The position numbers were made by a program, and so were the translations under genes. DNA of 64,000 bases from Thermoclostridium caenicola (GTDB lineage Bacteria; Bacillota; Clostridia; DSM-8532), in contig NZ_FQZP01000007.1 in the NCBI RefSeq assembly GCF_900142095.1, positions 1 through 64,000 of the forward strand, given 5' to 3'. This document shows positions 17,752 to 27,147 of this stretch, piece after piece; the first letter of the stretch is position 1, and each line of letters begins with the position of its first letter. The notes under the pieces are model-generated. The model was not told where the DNA came from. It made no database searches and was given only the letters and a program-made list of their open reading frames with translations.

Positions 17752-18174
17752 TTGAAGAAATACTTGCTGGCCGCATGGCTCATGGCAATCCTGACCTTGT
17801 TCTCGTGCCTTTCATCGGTGGCACGTTTCATTATCGGAACAGGTACCGGACCTGAAAAAACGCCGGAATTCCAGGCAGCTTCAGGTTCTGACTCCCTGCG
17901 TTATCATGACATGATCATCACACTTCTTCTGCCCTATATCAGGGAAAGCGTTCAGAAGGTTTATGCGGATGACGTCTCAATCACCCCGGACCGGGTGAAT
18001 ATCATCCGTATCGAAAGAAAAGGCGCTTTCAGAACCTATGATTTTCTTATCAGGCTCGAAGTGAGGCCCATAGGGTATGAAGGCCGGAGCATGGGGCGCG
18101 ATCTCATCACCCTGAAGCTATCCCATGATCATGAGATTGAACTGGTGGATTATGAGAGTGCCAGGGATTATTAG
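17752..18174 (+). CDS. DUF3888-domain secreted protein or lipoprotein
   Basis: About 140 residues. It has an N-terminal signal segment (KKYLLAAWLMAILTLFSC) ending in a possible lipobox cysteine. A domain of about 100 residues follows, with LLLPYIRESVQKVY and GRDLITLKL, resembling DUF3888, a Firmicutes family of unknown function. A TTG start nine bases after GGGGAG is preferred; upstream ATGs in the same frame at 17719, 17728 and 17743 are alternatives. The gene stands alone between divergent and convergent neighbours. Confidence 0.6.
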   Translation: MKKYLLAAWLMAILTLFSCLSSVARFIIGTGTGPEKTPEFQAASGSDSLRYHDMIITLLLPYIRESVQKVYADDVSITPDRVNIIRIERKGAFRTYDFLIRLEVRPIGYEGRSMGRDLITLKLSHDHEIELVDYESARDY

Positions 18175-18288
18175 TCTGTCCCCGGCATGCGTTTGGACAA
18201 GGAACTTGCCGTATGCGTGCGCGCCATCCAGGGTAAGCAACAGGAACTCAATCAGTTTAAGGCTATTTTGAATGAATAGAGATTTGTA

Positions 18289-18317
18289 AAAACGGGCCCA
18301 TCAGATGGGCCCGTTTT
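18289..18317. terminator. Bidirectional terminator downstream of ileS
   Basis: An 11-12 bp stem AACGGGCCCAT / ATGGGCCCGTT with a 3-base loop is flanked by A and T runs. It lies between convergent transcripts. Confidence 0.85.
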
Positions 18318-18372
18318 ATACGAATCATATCCTGAGTGATCGGCAACGGCGATCCATATCGCCGCCAATCCT

Positions 18373-21138
18373 TTATACCACCTGGCTGCAGCGCTCGCAA
18401 AGGGTGGGATGCTCATGGCTATGTCCCACGGTTTCGGAGTAAATCCAGCAGCGCTCGCATTTCTGGCCGTCAGCCAGCTTGACCACTGCCTCCAGTTCGT
18501 TCTTGTCCGCAAGCTCCAGCTCAACCTGGGAGGTAATGAACACGGTGGGCAGAATCTCCTTCACGCTGTCAAGGAAATCGTACAGCGTTTTGCCGGCCTT
18601 CAGAACCACCTTGGCCTGCAGGGACTGGCCGATGAGTTTCTCATTTCTGGCATTTTCCAGCGCCTTCAGGACGGTTTCACGGACATCCAGGATCCTGTCC
18701 CACTTCTCTTCAAGCGCCTTGTCAGCATACTGGGGATTGACTTCCGGCCAGTCATTGAGCATGACGCTTTCCGTGTTGTCCTTTTCGGTATGGGGCAGAT
18801 GCTGCCATATCTCTTCGCTGGTGAAGGCCAGTACGGGGGCCAGCAGCCTTGTCAGCGTGTGCAGGATGATGTACATGGCTGTCTGCCCGGAACGGCGTTC
18901 CCTGCTGTCTGCCTTTGAGGCATACATCCTGTCCTTGGTCACGTCCAGGTAGAAGCTGGACATGTCCACCGTACAGAAGTTGTGGATGGCATAGAGCATC
19001 ACATGGAAATCGTATTCGGCATAAGCGTTTTCGATCTTATCCACCAGCTTGTTCAGTTTCATCAGCGCCCAGCGATCCAGTTCTTCCATTTCGGCATAAG
19101 GCACGCTATGCTCACTGGGGTTGAAATCGTAGAGGTTACCCAGCAGGAACCTGGCCGTATTCCTGATCTTCCGGTAGTTTTCCGACAACTGCTTGAAGCC
19201 TTCCTGAGAAATACGGATATCGGTCTTATAGTCGCTGGAAGATACCCAAAGCCTCAGGATATCGGCGCCATACTGGTTGCAGACATCCATGGGATCGATG
19301 ACATTGCCCAGGGATTTGCTCATCTTTTTGCCCTGTCCGTCCACCACATAGCCATGGGTCAGCACCTGCCTGTAGGGCGCGCGGCCTTTTGTCGCCACAG
19401 CCGTCAGGAGCGAGGACTGGAACCAACCCCTGTGCTGGTCGCTGCCCTCAAGGTACATGTCCACAGGCCAGCCCAGATCCGGGTTGGGCTCGGCAACAGC
19501 CGCATGGGATGAGCCGGAATCGAACCAGACATCCATGATATCCTTTTCCTTCCTGAAACTGCGGCTTCCGCACGAGCAGGCATAACCCTCGGGCAGGATC
19601 TCGGTGGCTTCATGGGTGAACCAGGCATTGGAACCCTCTCTGGCAAACAGATCCTGAACGGCCTTTATGGTCACATCGTCGATGATCTCCTTGCCGCAGT
19701 CATTGCAATAGAAGATGGGTATGGGAACGCCCCAGACACGCTGGCGGGAAATGCACCAGTCTCCCCTGTCTTCCACCATCTTGGAAATGCGCTCCTCGCC
19801 CCATGCCGGGATCCAGCGGACTTCCCTGATGGCCTTCAGGGCCGCATCCCTGAACTTGTTGATGGAGATGAACCACTGCTCGGTAGCCCGGAAAATGATG
19901 GGATCCTTGCAGCGCCAGCAATGCGGATACTGGTGGCTGATGAGCTCTTCCGCCAGCAGGAGTTTCTTTTCCTTGAGCAGTTCCAGGATGGCCTTGTTGG
20001 ATTTCTTGTAGAACATACCGGCAAATGGACCTGCCTCCTGGGTGAGGTGCCCCTTGTCATCCACCGGTACGATGGTCTCTATTTCAGGATAGTTTTTGCA
20101 GACATCGAAGTCTTCCGCACCATGGCCGGGAGCCGTGTGGACGCATCCGGTACCGGCATCCAGCGTAACGTGGTCCCCCACAATGACCAGGGAATCCCTG
20201 TCCAGGAACGGATGCCTGCAAACCGTATATTCCAGCTCGGAGCCCTTGATTTCACCCAGGATCTTATAGTTGCCGATACCGGCTACCTTGGCCACGTTTT
20301 CAACCAGATCTTTGGCAACGATATAGCGCTCGCCGTTGTCGGCTTCCATAACGGCATAGATGAATTCAGGGTTCAGGCATATGGCCATGTTGCCCGGCAG
20401 CGTCCATGTGGTGGTGGTCCATATGACCACATACAGGTTTTCAAGGGTATCCACAATGCCCTTCAGCTTACCCTTGTCATCGGTCATGGGGAACTTGACA
20501 TAGATGGAGTTGGTGGTTTCCTCCGTATACTCAATCTCCGCTTCGGCCAGGGCTGTTTCGCAGGACGGGCACCAGTATACGGGACGCAGGCCCTTGTAGA
20601 TGCAGCCCAGCTTGGCCATCTCCCCGAACACGCCTATCTGCCTTGCCTCAAACTCAGGCTGGAAACTGATGTAGGGATTATCCCAGTCTCCAATGACACC
20701 CAGGCGCTTGAAAGCATCCCTCTGGATGTTCAGGTACTTCCAGGCTATCTCCTCGCAGGCCTTTCTGAACACCACGGGACCTACTTCATGGCGGTTCAGG
20801 CCCTTTTCCTTGATGGCCTTCTGCTCGGTGGGAAGGCCATGGGTATCCCAGCCGGGGATATAGGGCGTGTAATAACCCTTCATGTCGTAATAGCGCATGA
20901 TGATGTCCTTCAGGACCTTGTTCAGCGCGGTACCCATATGGATGCCGCCATTGGCGTAGGGAGGGCCATCGTGCAGCACAAATTTCTTGCCCGAATTCCG
21001 GTTCCGCTCAAGTCTTTTATGGTAAATGTCCTTCTTCTGCCATTCCTCCAGAATCCGGGGTTCCTTTTCAGGAAGGCCGCCCCGCATGGGGAAATCGGTC
21101 TTTGGCAGGTTCAGTGTGTTGCCATAATCAACTGCCAT
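18373..21138 (-). CDS. ileS: Isoleucyl-tRNA synthetase
   Basis: A 921-residue class I synthetase of the common bacterial type. It charges tRNA-Ile. The HIGH-type motif is HMGT (67-70), the KMSKS motif is intact in GQGKKMSKSLGN, and the C-terminal zinc knuckle has CERCWIY and CERCSQVV. The editing domain is present by length. The ATG follows GGAGG by seven bases. A T-box leader with its own consensus promoter precedes it, so expression responds to uncharged tRNA-Ile. Confidence 0.97.
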   Translation of the reverse strand: MAVDYGNTLNLPKTDFPMRGGLPEKEPRILEEWQKKDIYHKRLERNRNSGKKFVLHDGPPYANGGIHMGTALNKVLKDIIMRYYDMKGYYTPYIPGWDTHGLPTEQKAIKEKGLNRHEVGPVVFRKACEEIAWKYLNIQRDAFKRLGVIGDWDNPYISFQPEFEARQIGVFGEMAKLGCIYKGLRPVYWCPSCETALAEAEIEYTEETTNSIYVKFPMTDDKGKLKGIVDTLENLYVVIWTTTTWTLPGNMAICLNPEFIYAVMEADNGERYIVAKDLVENVAKVAGIGNYKILGEIKGSELEYTVCRHPFLDRDSLVIVGDHVTLDAGTGCVHTAPGHGAEDFDVCKNYPEIETIVPVDDKGHLTQEAGPFAGMFYKKSNKAILELLKEKKLLLAEELISHQYPHCWRCKDPIIFRATEQWFISINKFRDAALKAIREVRWIPAWGEERISKMVEDRGDWCISRQRVWGVPIPIFYCNDCGKEIIDDVTIKAVQDLFAREGSNAWFTHEATEILPEGYACSCGSRSFRKEKDIMDVWFDSGSSHAAVAEPNPDLGWPVDMYLEGSDQHRGWFQSSLLTAVATKGRAPYRQVLTHGYVVDGQGKKMSKSLGNVIDPMDVCNQYGADILRLWVSSSDYKTDIRISQEGFKQLSENYRKIRNTARFLLGNLYDFNPSEHSVPYAEMEELDRWALMKLNKLVDKIENAYAEYDFHVMLYAIHNFCTVDMSSFYLDVTKDRMYASKADSRERRSGQTAMYIILHTLTRLLAPVLAFTSEEIWQHLPHTEKDNTESVMLNDWPEVNPQYADKALEEKWDRILDVRETVLKALENARNEKLIGQSLQAKVVLKAGKTLYDFLDSVKEILPTVFITSQVELELADKNELEAVVKLADGQKCERCWIYSETVGHSHEHPTLCERCSQVV

Positions 21139-21211
21139 TTGAATACCTCCAAATCTCGTTCATTCGCATATATCTCTCCAGGACATGCGTCCGGTTTATA
21201 GCATTCCCAAT

Positions 21212-21475
21212 CAAAAAAAGCCTATCGTCCCATGGGACGAAAGGCTCTGCTTTCCGCGGTACCACCCAAATTGCCCTATCTCCCTTCCGGATGATAGGGC
21301 CACTTGTTTTGAGGGTAACGGTCTCATACCGGCTCACCTTAGTTGGCTCGCTGAGCCTTTCAGGCTGCTGCTCACGGTGGATTTTCGGATCCCCTGTCCT
21401 GCGGGCTTTCACCTGCCCCCGCTCTCTGTAAGGCTTCCGGAACCCTACTCGTACCGATCATCGCTTTATCAGTCT
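21212..21475 (-). promoter_or_regulatory. T-box leader (isoleucine) of ileS
   Basis: The minus strand carries GGGTGGTACCGCGG (21254-21267), the conserved T-box that pairs with the acceptor end of uncharged tRNA. A terminator follows: AGCCTTTCGTCCC pairs with GGACGATAGGCT, then seven T (21212-21246). Upstream in stem I the triplet ATC (21380-21382), in GAAAATCCACC, fits an isoleucine specifier. Uncharged tRNA-Ile should favour the antiterminator and allow ileS transcription. Confidence 0.92.
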
Positions 21476-21481
21476 TTAATG

Positions 21482-21510
21482 ATTATATGTCATGTCCGCT
21501 GCTGTGTCAA
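21482..21510 (-). promoter_or_regulatory. ileS promoter
   Basis: A perfect TTGACA and TATAAT on the minus strand are separated by 17 bases. Transcription would begin near 21475, at the head of the T-box leader. Confidence 0.85.
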
Positions 21511-21555
21511 CACCGGAACGCCGTTGTGCCCGGCATTCCCGATGGTTTTCCAAAA

Positions 21556-21586
21556 GTAAAATCCTCCGGTTTTGATTCCGGAGGAT
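21556..21586 (-). terminator. Terminator of the telA transcript
   Basis: ATCCTCCGG pairs with CCGGAGGAT; on the minus strand TTTTACTTTT follows. It separates telA from the ileS promoter. Confidence 0.75.
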
Positions 21587-21599
21587 CCTGTTCAACAGG

Positions 21600-22712
21600 T
21601 TATACTCTATCGCGCAAATCCAGAAGCTTTTTCTTAAGCTCTTCTTCCATGTTCCGAAGCTCAATTTCGGCCTGCTGCCTCTTGGCCCGGCCTTCCTGCT
21701 GGATCCTGAGCACTTCCTCCAGGGTAGTCATCAGATCCTCATTGACCTTCTTCAGGGTTTCTATCTCCACAATGCCGCGCTCATTCTCCCGGGCGATCTC
21801 TATGGAACTGGTCTTGAGCATCTCGGAATTCTTGGCCAGAAGATCGTTGGTGGTCTTGGTCACATCCTTCTGGAGCTGCAGCGCATTCTGCTGGCGCAGC
21901 ATAGTAATGGCTATGACGATCTGGTTCTTCCAGAGGGGTATGGTGTTCATGATGGAACTTTGGATCTTCTCGACCAGGGTTTGATCATTGTTCTGGATCA
22001 GCCTGATCTGCGGAGCGGTTTGGATGGCGATCATCCGGGTCAGCTTCAAATCATGGATCTTCTTCTCAAACCGCGAGATGAGCTCCGTCATGTCCTTTAC
22101 CTTCTGGGCATCCACCGCATCGCCGGTCTTGGAGGCCTTTTCCCTGAGTTCGGGAAGAACTTTTTCATTGAGCTCCTTCAGCTTCAGTGAACCGGCCATG
22201 ATGTACATATCCAGCTGTTTCAGATACTCCAGGTTCTTGGCATACATGGTATCCAGCGTGGTGATATCGCGAATCAGTTGGAGCTTGGCCCGTTCCAGCT
22301 GGTCGATGATCTTCTCGATCTGGACGCTCAGCTTTTCATAGCGGGAAATGAACTTCCCGGTCTCTCGCTTGATGTTACCGAACAGCTTGTCGAAGAATCC
22401 CTGCTTGTTGGGATCCAGGCTGTCTACATCCACTTCCCTTACTTTGTTCATCAAATCGGTCAGAACAGCCCCTACCTCTCCGCTGTCCTTGGCCCGGATC
22501 TGGTCAAGGATGGCATCAGAGAACTTGGATATCTCGCTTTGGGCAATGGCGCCATACTGGATCACTGCCTGGGAATCGCCCACATTGATCTGCTTTGAAA
22601 GCTCAATGACCTTTTGCTGCTCTTCCGGGGTCATCTCGTTCCATCTGTTGACATCATAATTGTCCACTGCAACAACCGACTGTTCCGGGGATGTCTGAAC
22701 CTGTGCATCCAT
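21600..22712 (-). CDS. telA: TelA-like toxic anion resistance protein
   Basis: A 370-residue soluble helical protein of the TelA family (PF05816). It has long amphipathic, coiled-coil stretches throughout (for example LEKIIDQLERAKLQ-type heptads and the C-terminal RQQAEIELRNMEEELKKKL). Members are linked to tellurite and cell-envelope stress resistance, mechanism unclear. It is encoded directly after the XpaC-like gene, its usual partner. The ATG of MDAQVQ is preferred; the frame also allows a TTG two codons upstream. Confidence 0.88.
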   Translation of the reverse strand: MDAQVQTSPEQSVVAVDNYDVNRWNEMTPEEQQKVIELSKQINVGDSQAVIQYGAIAQSEISKFSDAILDQIRAKDSGEVGAVLTDLMNKVREVDVDSLDPNKQGFFDKLFGNIKRETGKFISRYEKLSVQIEKIIDQLERAKLQLIRDITTLDTMYAKNLEYLKQLDMYIMAGSLKLKELNEKVLPELREKASKTGDAVDAQKVKDMTELISRFEKKIHDLKLTRMIAIQTAPQIRLIQNNDQTLVEKIQSSIMNTIPLWKNQIVIAITMLRQQNALQLQKDVTKTTNDLLAKNSEMLKTSSIEIARENERGIVEIETLKKVNEDLMTTLEEVLRIQQEGRAKRQQAEIELRNMEEELKKKLLDLRDRV

Positions 22713-22912
22713 AGCCAACCCAACCTTTCCTGCATAAGATTTGAACGGAATATAGCATGTCGGCTGATGTTATGGAAAACCATTCGTCAGCCAGCCTTCG
22801 CTCATCAACCCGCCTCCGTCTTGGGTGCCATCGGGCAAATTCCGGCGCAGGCGGAATCATAAATTCATATTACCAAATTCATATTACCAAATCATTTCAT
22901 TGCCAACAATCC

Positions 22913-23581
22913 CTACTGTCTCCCGCCGGAAGGCATGGATGGGGTATTCCTGTCCTTGCCGGCATTCCCACCTGTGTTCATGTTGCTGGATATCGTCTCG
23001 AAAACCTTTATCTCCGTATCCAGATCCATCACGTCATTGGCCAGCATCTTCTCCTTCTGCTGGAGGAAGGTGGCACGGATGGTCTTGAAGGATTTTTCGG
23101 TCTTATCCAGTATGCTGACGGCATCCGCCGGCATGGGCCGGGTTGTAGCCAGTTCAACATATTTCAGGACGATCTTGTGGGTGGGTTCCAGATAATAGGT
23201 GATGAACTGCTTGACGATGCGTAGATCGTTGGGATCTTTCTTCAGCAGTTCAAACATGGATTCGGCAATCTTGCACAAATCCTCAATCTCTTTTTTTACC
23301 TCCAGCTGCTGGAGCCGGTAGGAAGCCTGTCTCATACCCGCGGTCAGCTTTCGTCCGGCACGGATGGTGCTTTCAACTTCCTGCCGGGTGATGCCGTCGA
23401 GCGAAATCTTGTCCTCTTTCTGCTTTCCGGAATTGATGAGGGCTGCCACAAGCCAGGCGAGCACGCCGACAATCAGCGCCGGGAAGAATCCCGCCGCCAG
23501 CCAGAAATTCAGGACCGCAAAGCATGCAACCCCTATTAATATAGAAAGCAATCTTCCTGCCCATGAACCTTTCAAATTCAT
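22913..23581 (-). CDS. xpaC: XpaC-like membrane protein (5-bromo-4-chloroindolyl phosphate hydrolysis family)
   Basis: A 222-residue protein. Two adjacent N-terminal membrane helices (about 10-50) are followed by a cytoplasmic helical domain with a long coiled coil. It matches PF10112. Despite the family's name, no phosphatase motif is visible. It is paired with telA, as in many Firmicutes, with 200 bases between the two genes that include a tandem 16-base repeat (22861-22892). A radical SAM gene lies upstream on the same strand. Confidence 0.85.
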   Translation of the reverse strand: MNLKGSWAGRLLSILIGVACFAVLNFWLAAGFFPALIVGVLAWLVAALINSGKQKEDKISLDGITRQEVESTIRAGRKLTAGMRQASYRLQQLEVKKEIEDLCKIAESMFELLKKDPNDLRIVKQFITYYLEPTHKIVLKYVELATTRPMPADAVSILDKTEKSFKTIRATFLQQKEKMLANDVMDLDTEIKVFETISSNMNTGGNAGKDRNTPSMPSGGRQ

Positions 23582-23697
23582 TCACCACCAAAACGCTACC
23601 GGACACAAGTCCGCTTCTGTGCATCATATACCCAAAATTTCGGGGAAATACTCTGCAAATTCATTCTATACAGATCCGATTTCCTTTGTAAAGCGCA

Positions 23698-25368
23698 TCA
23701 GGCAACGGTCATTGTTGCCCTTCCGGTCACAGGGTCAGTCTTCTGCGTATCCACCACGACCCTACTTCTCTTATATTCAATATTACCCTTCTTTATCACA
23801 GGGCAAAACGCTTCCAGGCCAATAACCCGCTTTCTGAACCGGTTCTTCCCAACCGAATCGATCCATTCGCGGTCGGCGAACTCCCACGGTTCCAGTACAG
23901 CCAGGCCCGTTTGCTTTTCCCCTGCCATCAGAAGCGTTTCGGGAATGGCTGTGGTCCTTAAGGAGCAGACATAATCCAGTCCCAGGAGACTTTCAAGCAA
24001 TTGCGGATCCGCCCCGGCGTCCAGGGAAAAGTCCCGTAACAGTTCATAAAGCCTGATGGCTGCAAGAGGCATGAACAACAGGTTTCTCTCCTTCAGCCAG
24101 CAGCTGAGTTTATGGTAGAAATCAAAGGCCGACGGAAACAGGGTTTCCGCATACGCCAGCGTCAGGTTGAGCCTGCCCGAGTTGTAAAAACGGTCCAGGA
24201 CTTCCTCGATTCCTTTCAGCGTCAGGATATCCTTAGCTGTCAGATACCGGTTGGACAGAACTTCATAGGGCGGATAGCTCCTGAACCGGTATTGATGCTT
24301 TTCGGCTTCGCGCCTGATCCTGGTACCGTGGAGCAGCTTCAGAAACCCCAGCTGCAGATGGTGGGCGCGCACTGCATAAACCGCATTGAAGGATTCTTTG
24401 AAGGAATCCATGTCCTCAAAGGGCAGTCCGGCTATCAAATCGGTGTGGACATGGATATTGCCCCATGCCATGATCTTCTTGAGATTCTCCAGGGCCCGAT
24501 CCACATCCATGGACCTGGATATGGCCTTTAGCGTCTCCAGGTTTGTGGATTGAATCCCCGCCTCGATCTGCATCAGGCCGGGGGGCATGGCGGCCAAAGC
24601 CTCCATCTGCCGGTCGCTCAGCCGATCCGGGTTCACCTCAAAGTGGAAGGTGATGGTTTCGGGAGAAAACTTTCTGATGTATTCCCATATTTCAAGGGCG
24701 TGCCGGTGTACATTGAAGGAGCGGTCAATAAACTTGATCACCCTGGCACCGGCGCCAACCAAAGCATCAATCCCCTGATAAACCTCTTCCAGCGGAAAGC
24801 AGCGCAATCCCCTGTCTATGGAGGACAGGCAATAGGAGCAGTTATAAGGACAGCCCCTTGAGGATTCGATATAGGCTATCCTGTCCCTGACCCGTTCCAG
24901 GTATTCAGGAATAAAAGGCGAGACAAAGTCTTCAGCCTCCCTGCCTTCATCTTGCCAGGAAGCCTCCCCGCTGCCTGCTTTGCCTTCCAGTTGCAGCAGA
25001 AGCCGGGGAAGCCGGCTTTCACCCTCACCCCGGATGACATAATCGGCGCCATAGGCCTTGAAATCCGCCGCCGCCTCGTCATAGCAGACTTCCGGGCCAC
25101 CTACCACCACCACGGTATCGGGCCTTACCTTTTTCAGGTCGGCAATCAGGTTCTGCACCAGGATGCGGTTCCAGATATAGCAGGAAAAGCATGCAACATC
25201 AGGTTCTTCATCCAGGATCGCCGTCCAGATCTTCTGGACCGAGTCGTTGATGGAATGCTGAAGAACCGTGAGATCCAAACCACTCTTCCTGCAGGCGGCT
25301 TTCAGGTACCAGGCCGCCAGGCTTTCATGCTCGTATTTGGCGTTTATGGCAACTAGTATTGTCTTCAT
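23698..25368 (-). CDS. B12-binding-domain radical SAM protein with DUF4080
   Basis: About 556 residues. An N-terminal Rossmann-like B12-binding domain (about 1-135) comes first. The radical SAM core follows, with its 4Fe-4S ligands in SSRGCPYNCSYC (about 180-190). A C-terminal DUF4080-type region completes it. It resembles the anaerobe-specific group with MKTILVAINAKYEHESLA at the start. Substrate is unknown; tRNA or lipid modification, or cyclic-compound synthesis, are all possible. The ATG was preferred over a GTG three codons upstream for its similarity to family starts. It lies upstream of xpaC-telA on the same strand. Confidence 0.85.
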   Translation of the reverse strand: MKTILVAINAKYEHESLAAWYLKAACRKSGLDLTVLQHSINDSVQKIWTAILDEEPDVACFSCYIWNRILVQNLIADLKKVRPDTVVVVGGPEVCYDEAAADFKAYGADYVIRGEGESRLPRLLLQLEGKAGSGEASWQDEGREAEDFVSPFIPEYLERVRDRIAYIESSRGCPYNCSYCLSSIDRGLRCFPLEEVYQGIDALVGAGARVIKFIDRSFNVHRHALEIWEYIRKFSPETITFHFEVNPDRLSDRQMEALAAMPPGLMQIEAGIQSTNLETLKAISRSMDVDRALENLKKIMAWGNIHVHTDLIAGLPFEDMDSFKESFNAVYAVRAHHLQLGFLKLLHGTRIRREAEKHQYRFRSYPPYEVLSNRYLTAKDILTLKGIEEVLDRFYNSGRLNLTLAYAETLFPSAFDFYHKLSCWLKERNLLFMPLAAIRLYELLRDFSLDAGADPQLLESLLGLDYVCSLRTTAIPETLLMAGEKQTGLAVLEPWEFADREWIDSVGKNRFRKRVIGLEAFCPVIKKGNIEYKRSRVVVDTQKTDPVTGRATMTVA

Positions 25369-25545
25369 CCTTACCACACTTCAGTAGCGCCTTTTAGCCC
25401 CCATGAATGGCAATTTCCCGGTTTGCCCTTCACAGGTGAAGGAGCATACCGGGATCCTGCCTTATTCTTCGCGGCATACCGCCAACTAATTATATATTCT
25501 ATACATTGATCTTAAAGGGGAGATATAAGAAAGATTAGAATTTGA

Positions 25546-27108
25546 TTAGAGGCCGGACCGGTACTCAAAAAGGTCAAAATCGGCCACATTGCTGCTCTCC
25601 CCGCCATTCCCGGATGCGAAAAGGCCTATGGTGGTTCCCACAAAGCCGCCGGCCACATCGGTGCTCAGGATCCTTCCGTCAACCTTTTCGGCCAGCGTCT
25701 TCCTTCCTTTACCGTCATCAAAACAGAAGTTGTAGTCCTGTTCCTGTGCTGAAACAATCATCTCCAGACGCTCCGAACAGCAGGGAACAGCCTGGATAAC
25801 CGTTTCGACGCCATCCTTGCACTGGACAAGCCGGACCAGGGTCTGACCATCTTCATTGGCGTATTCCATCCGGTAATGGTAGCGGTCGCTCTGCAGAAGA
25901 ACCATTCCTGCCGATTCCCCCTGGCCGGGGACAAATTCCATGATGGCCCTTGCCGTAAAACTCATATGCTGCTGGCGCCTGCAAACCAGGCTCGGCTGTT
26001 TCAGTTCGGTCAGTCTGGGCGGCCTGACCTTCAGGCGCAAATACCCCGGCCGCTCTGTCAGGCTGTAAAAATCTTCTCTTGGCGTACGCAGGAACATCCA
26101 GCAGGGTTCAAGTCTGTCCTTATCGAAATGATCCACGGATGCCTGTGGTTCAACTTCCCAGGCGGGCAGGTTGGGGCACGGATAGGAGAACTCGACCTTT
26201 CCGGTTCCCGGGCTTACCACCGGCCACCCATCTTCCCAGATGACAGGGACGAGGAAGGTTTCCCGGCCCAGATTCCGGTAGTAGCCGCCGTAAGGCCTGG
26301 AGGCCAAAAGTACCATCCACCATTCCCCGTTCTGGGTTTCCACCAGATCGCCATGTCCAACATTGACAATGGGATATTTCCTTCCCAGGTGACGATGGGT
26401 CAGGATCGGATTTGACGGGCAACCCTCATAGGGCCCTGTGATGTTCCGGCTTCGGGCGATGGTGACCGAATGATGGAAATCGGTCCCGCCTTCGGCTATC
26501 AACAGGTAATACCAGCCGTCCTTTTTGTAGATATGCGGGCCTTCGGGCCATATGGCATGCTTCAGTGCCCCGCGCCAGAGCCCGTAACGCTCGCCTTTCA
26601 GCGTCATGGTTTCAAGATCCAGTTCCCTCATCCAGATCTCATTGTCGCCGTAATACGCCGGGCCTTCAGGCACCTCCCAGGTACCCACCAGGTAACAACG
26701 GCCATCATCGTCAAAAAACAGGGAAGGGTCAATTCCCGGCGCATCGGTCAGCCAGTAGGGATCGGACCATGGACCCTCCGGCTTGTCCGCAGTGACAATG
26801 AAGTTACCGCCCCTGGTTACATTTGTGGTCACAACATAGAATTTGCCATCATGGTAGCGTATGGTTGGGGCATAGATACCCTGGGAATGCTCCACGCCAT
26901 CCAGTTCCAACTGGGACGGCCTGTCCAGGACATACCCTATCTGCTCCCAGTGAACCAGGTCCCGGCTGTGAAATATGGGAAGTCCAGGGAAATAGGCAAA
27001 GCTGGATGTGACCAGGTAATAGTCCTCCCCCACCCGGCATATGGATGGATCGGGATAAAAACCCGGCAATATGGGATTTTCAAAGATCCTGCACTCCTGC
27101 TTCAGCAT
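25546..27108 (-). CDS. Glycoside hydrolase family 43 (beta-xylosidase / alpha-L-arabinofuranosidase)
   Basis: A 520-residue enzyme without a signal peptide, so it acts on imported oligosaccharides. The five-bladed propeller starts with NPILPGFYPDPSICR (base Asp) and continues with DPSLFFDDDGRCYLVG (pKa-modulating Asp) and EGPHIYKKDGWYYLL (acid Glu). A C-terminal beta-sandwich (about 315-515, DUF1349-like) follows, as in XynB-type xylosidases. Its start is 40 bases after the stop of prs on the same strand, with GAGGTG as ribosome site, so the two may be co-transcribed. Xylosidase versus arabinofuranosidase cannot be settled by eye. Confidence 0.88.
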   Translation of the reverse strand: MLKQECRIFENPILPGFYPDPSICRVGEDYYLVTSSFAYFPGLPIFHSRDLVHWEQIGYVLDRPSQLELDGVEHSQGIYAPTIRYHDGKFYVVTTNVTRGGNFIVTADKPEGPWSDPYWLTDAPGIDPSLFFDDDGRCYLVGTWEVPEGPAYYGDNEIWMRELDLETMTLKGERYGLWRGALKHAIWPEGPHIYKKDGWYYLLIAEGGTDFHHSVTIARSRNITGPYEGCPSNPILTHRHLGRKYPIVNVGHGDLVETQNGEWWMVLLASRPYGGYYRNLGRETFLVPVIWEDGWPVVSPGTGKVEFSYPCPNLPAWEVEPQASVDHFDKDRLEPCWMFLRTPREDFYSLTERPGYLRLKVRPPRLTELKQPSLVCRRQQHMSFTARAIMEFVPGQGESAGMVLLQSDRYHYRMEYANEDGQTLVRLVQCKDGVETVIQAVPCCSERLEMIVSAQEQDYNFCFDDGKGRKTLAEKVDGRILSTDVAGGFVGTTIGLFASGNGGESSNVADFDLFEYRSGL

Positions 27109-27147
27109 CGGATCACCTCAATCAGGTAATGATATGCTTCGCTTCAA

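Noticed and set aside
18187-18279. 30-codon open frame after the DUF3888 gene
   Set aside because: No ribosome site or recognisable sequence, and it ends at the terminator. It is too short to support.
19612-21201. 529-codon open frame antisense to ileS
   Set aside because: A shadow of the ileS reading frame. The real gene has all synthetase motifs. The same applies to long antisense frames over the ABC exporter (35351-37009) and the GH2 gene (62187-63050).
22861-22892. Tandem 16-base repeat between telA and xpaC as a possible CRISPR-like or regulatory array
   Set aside because: Only two contiguous copies without spacers. It is most simply a small slippage duplication.
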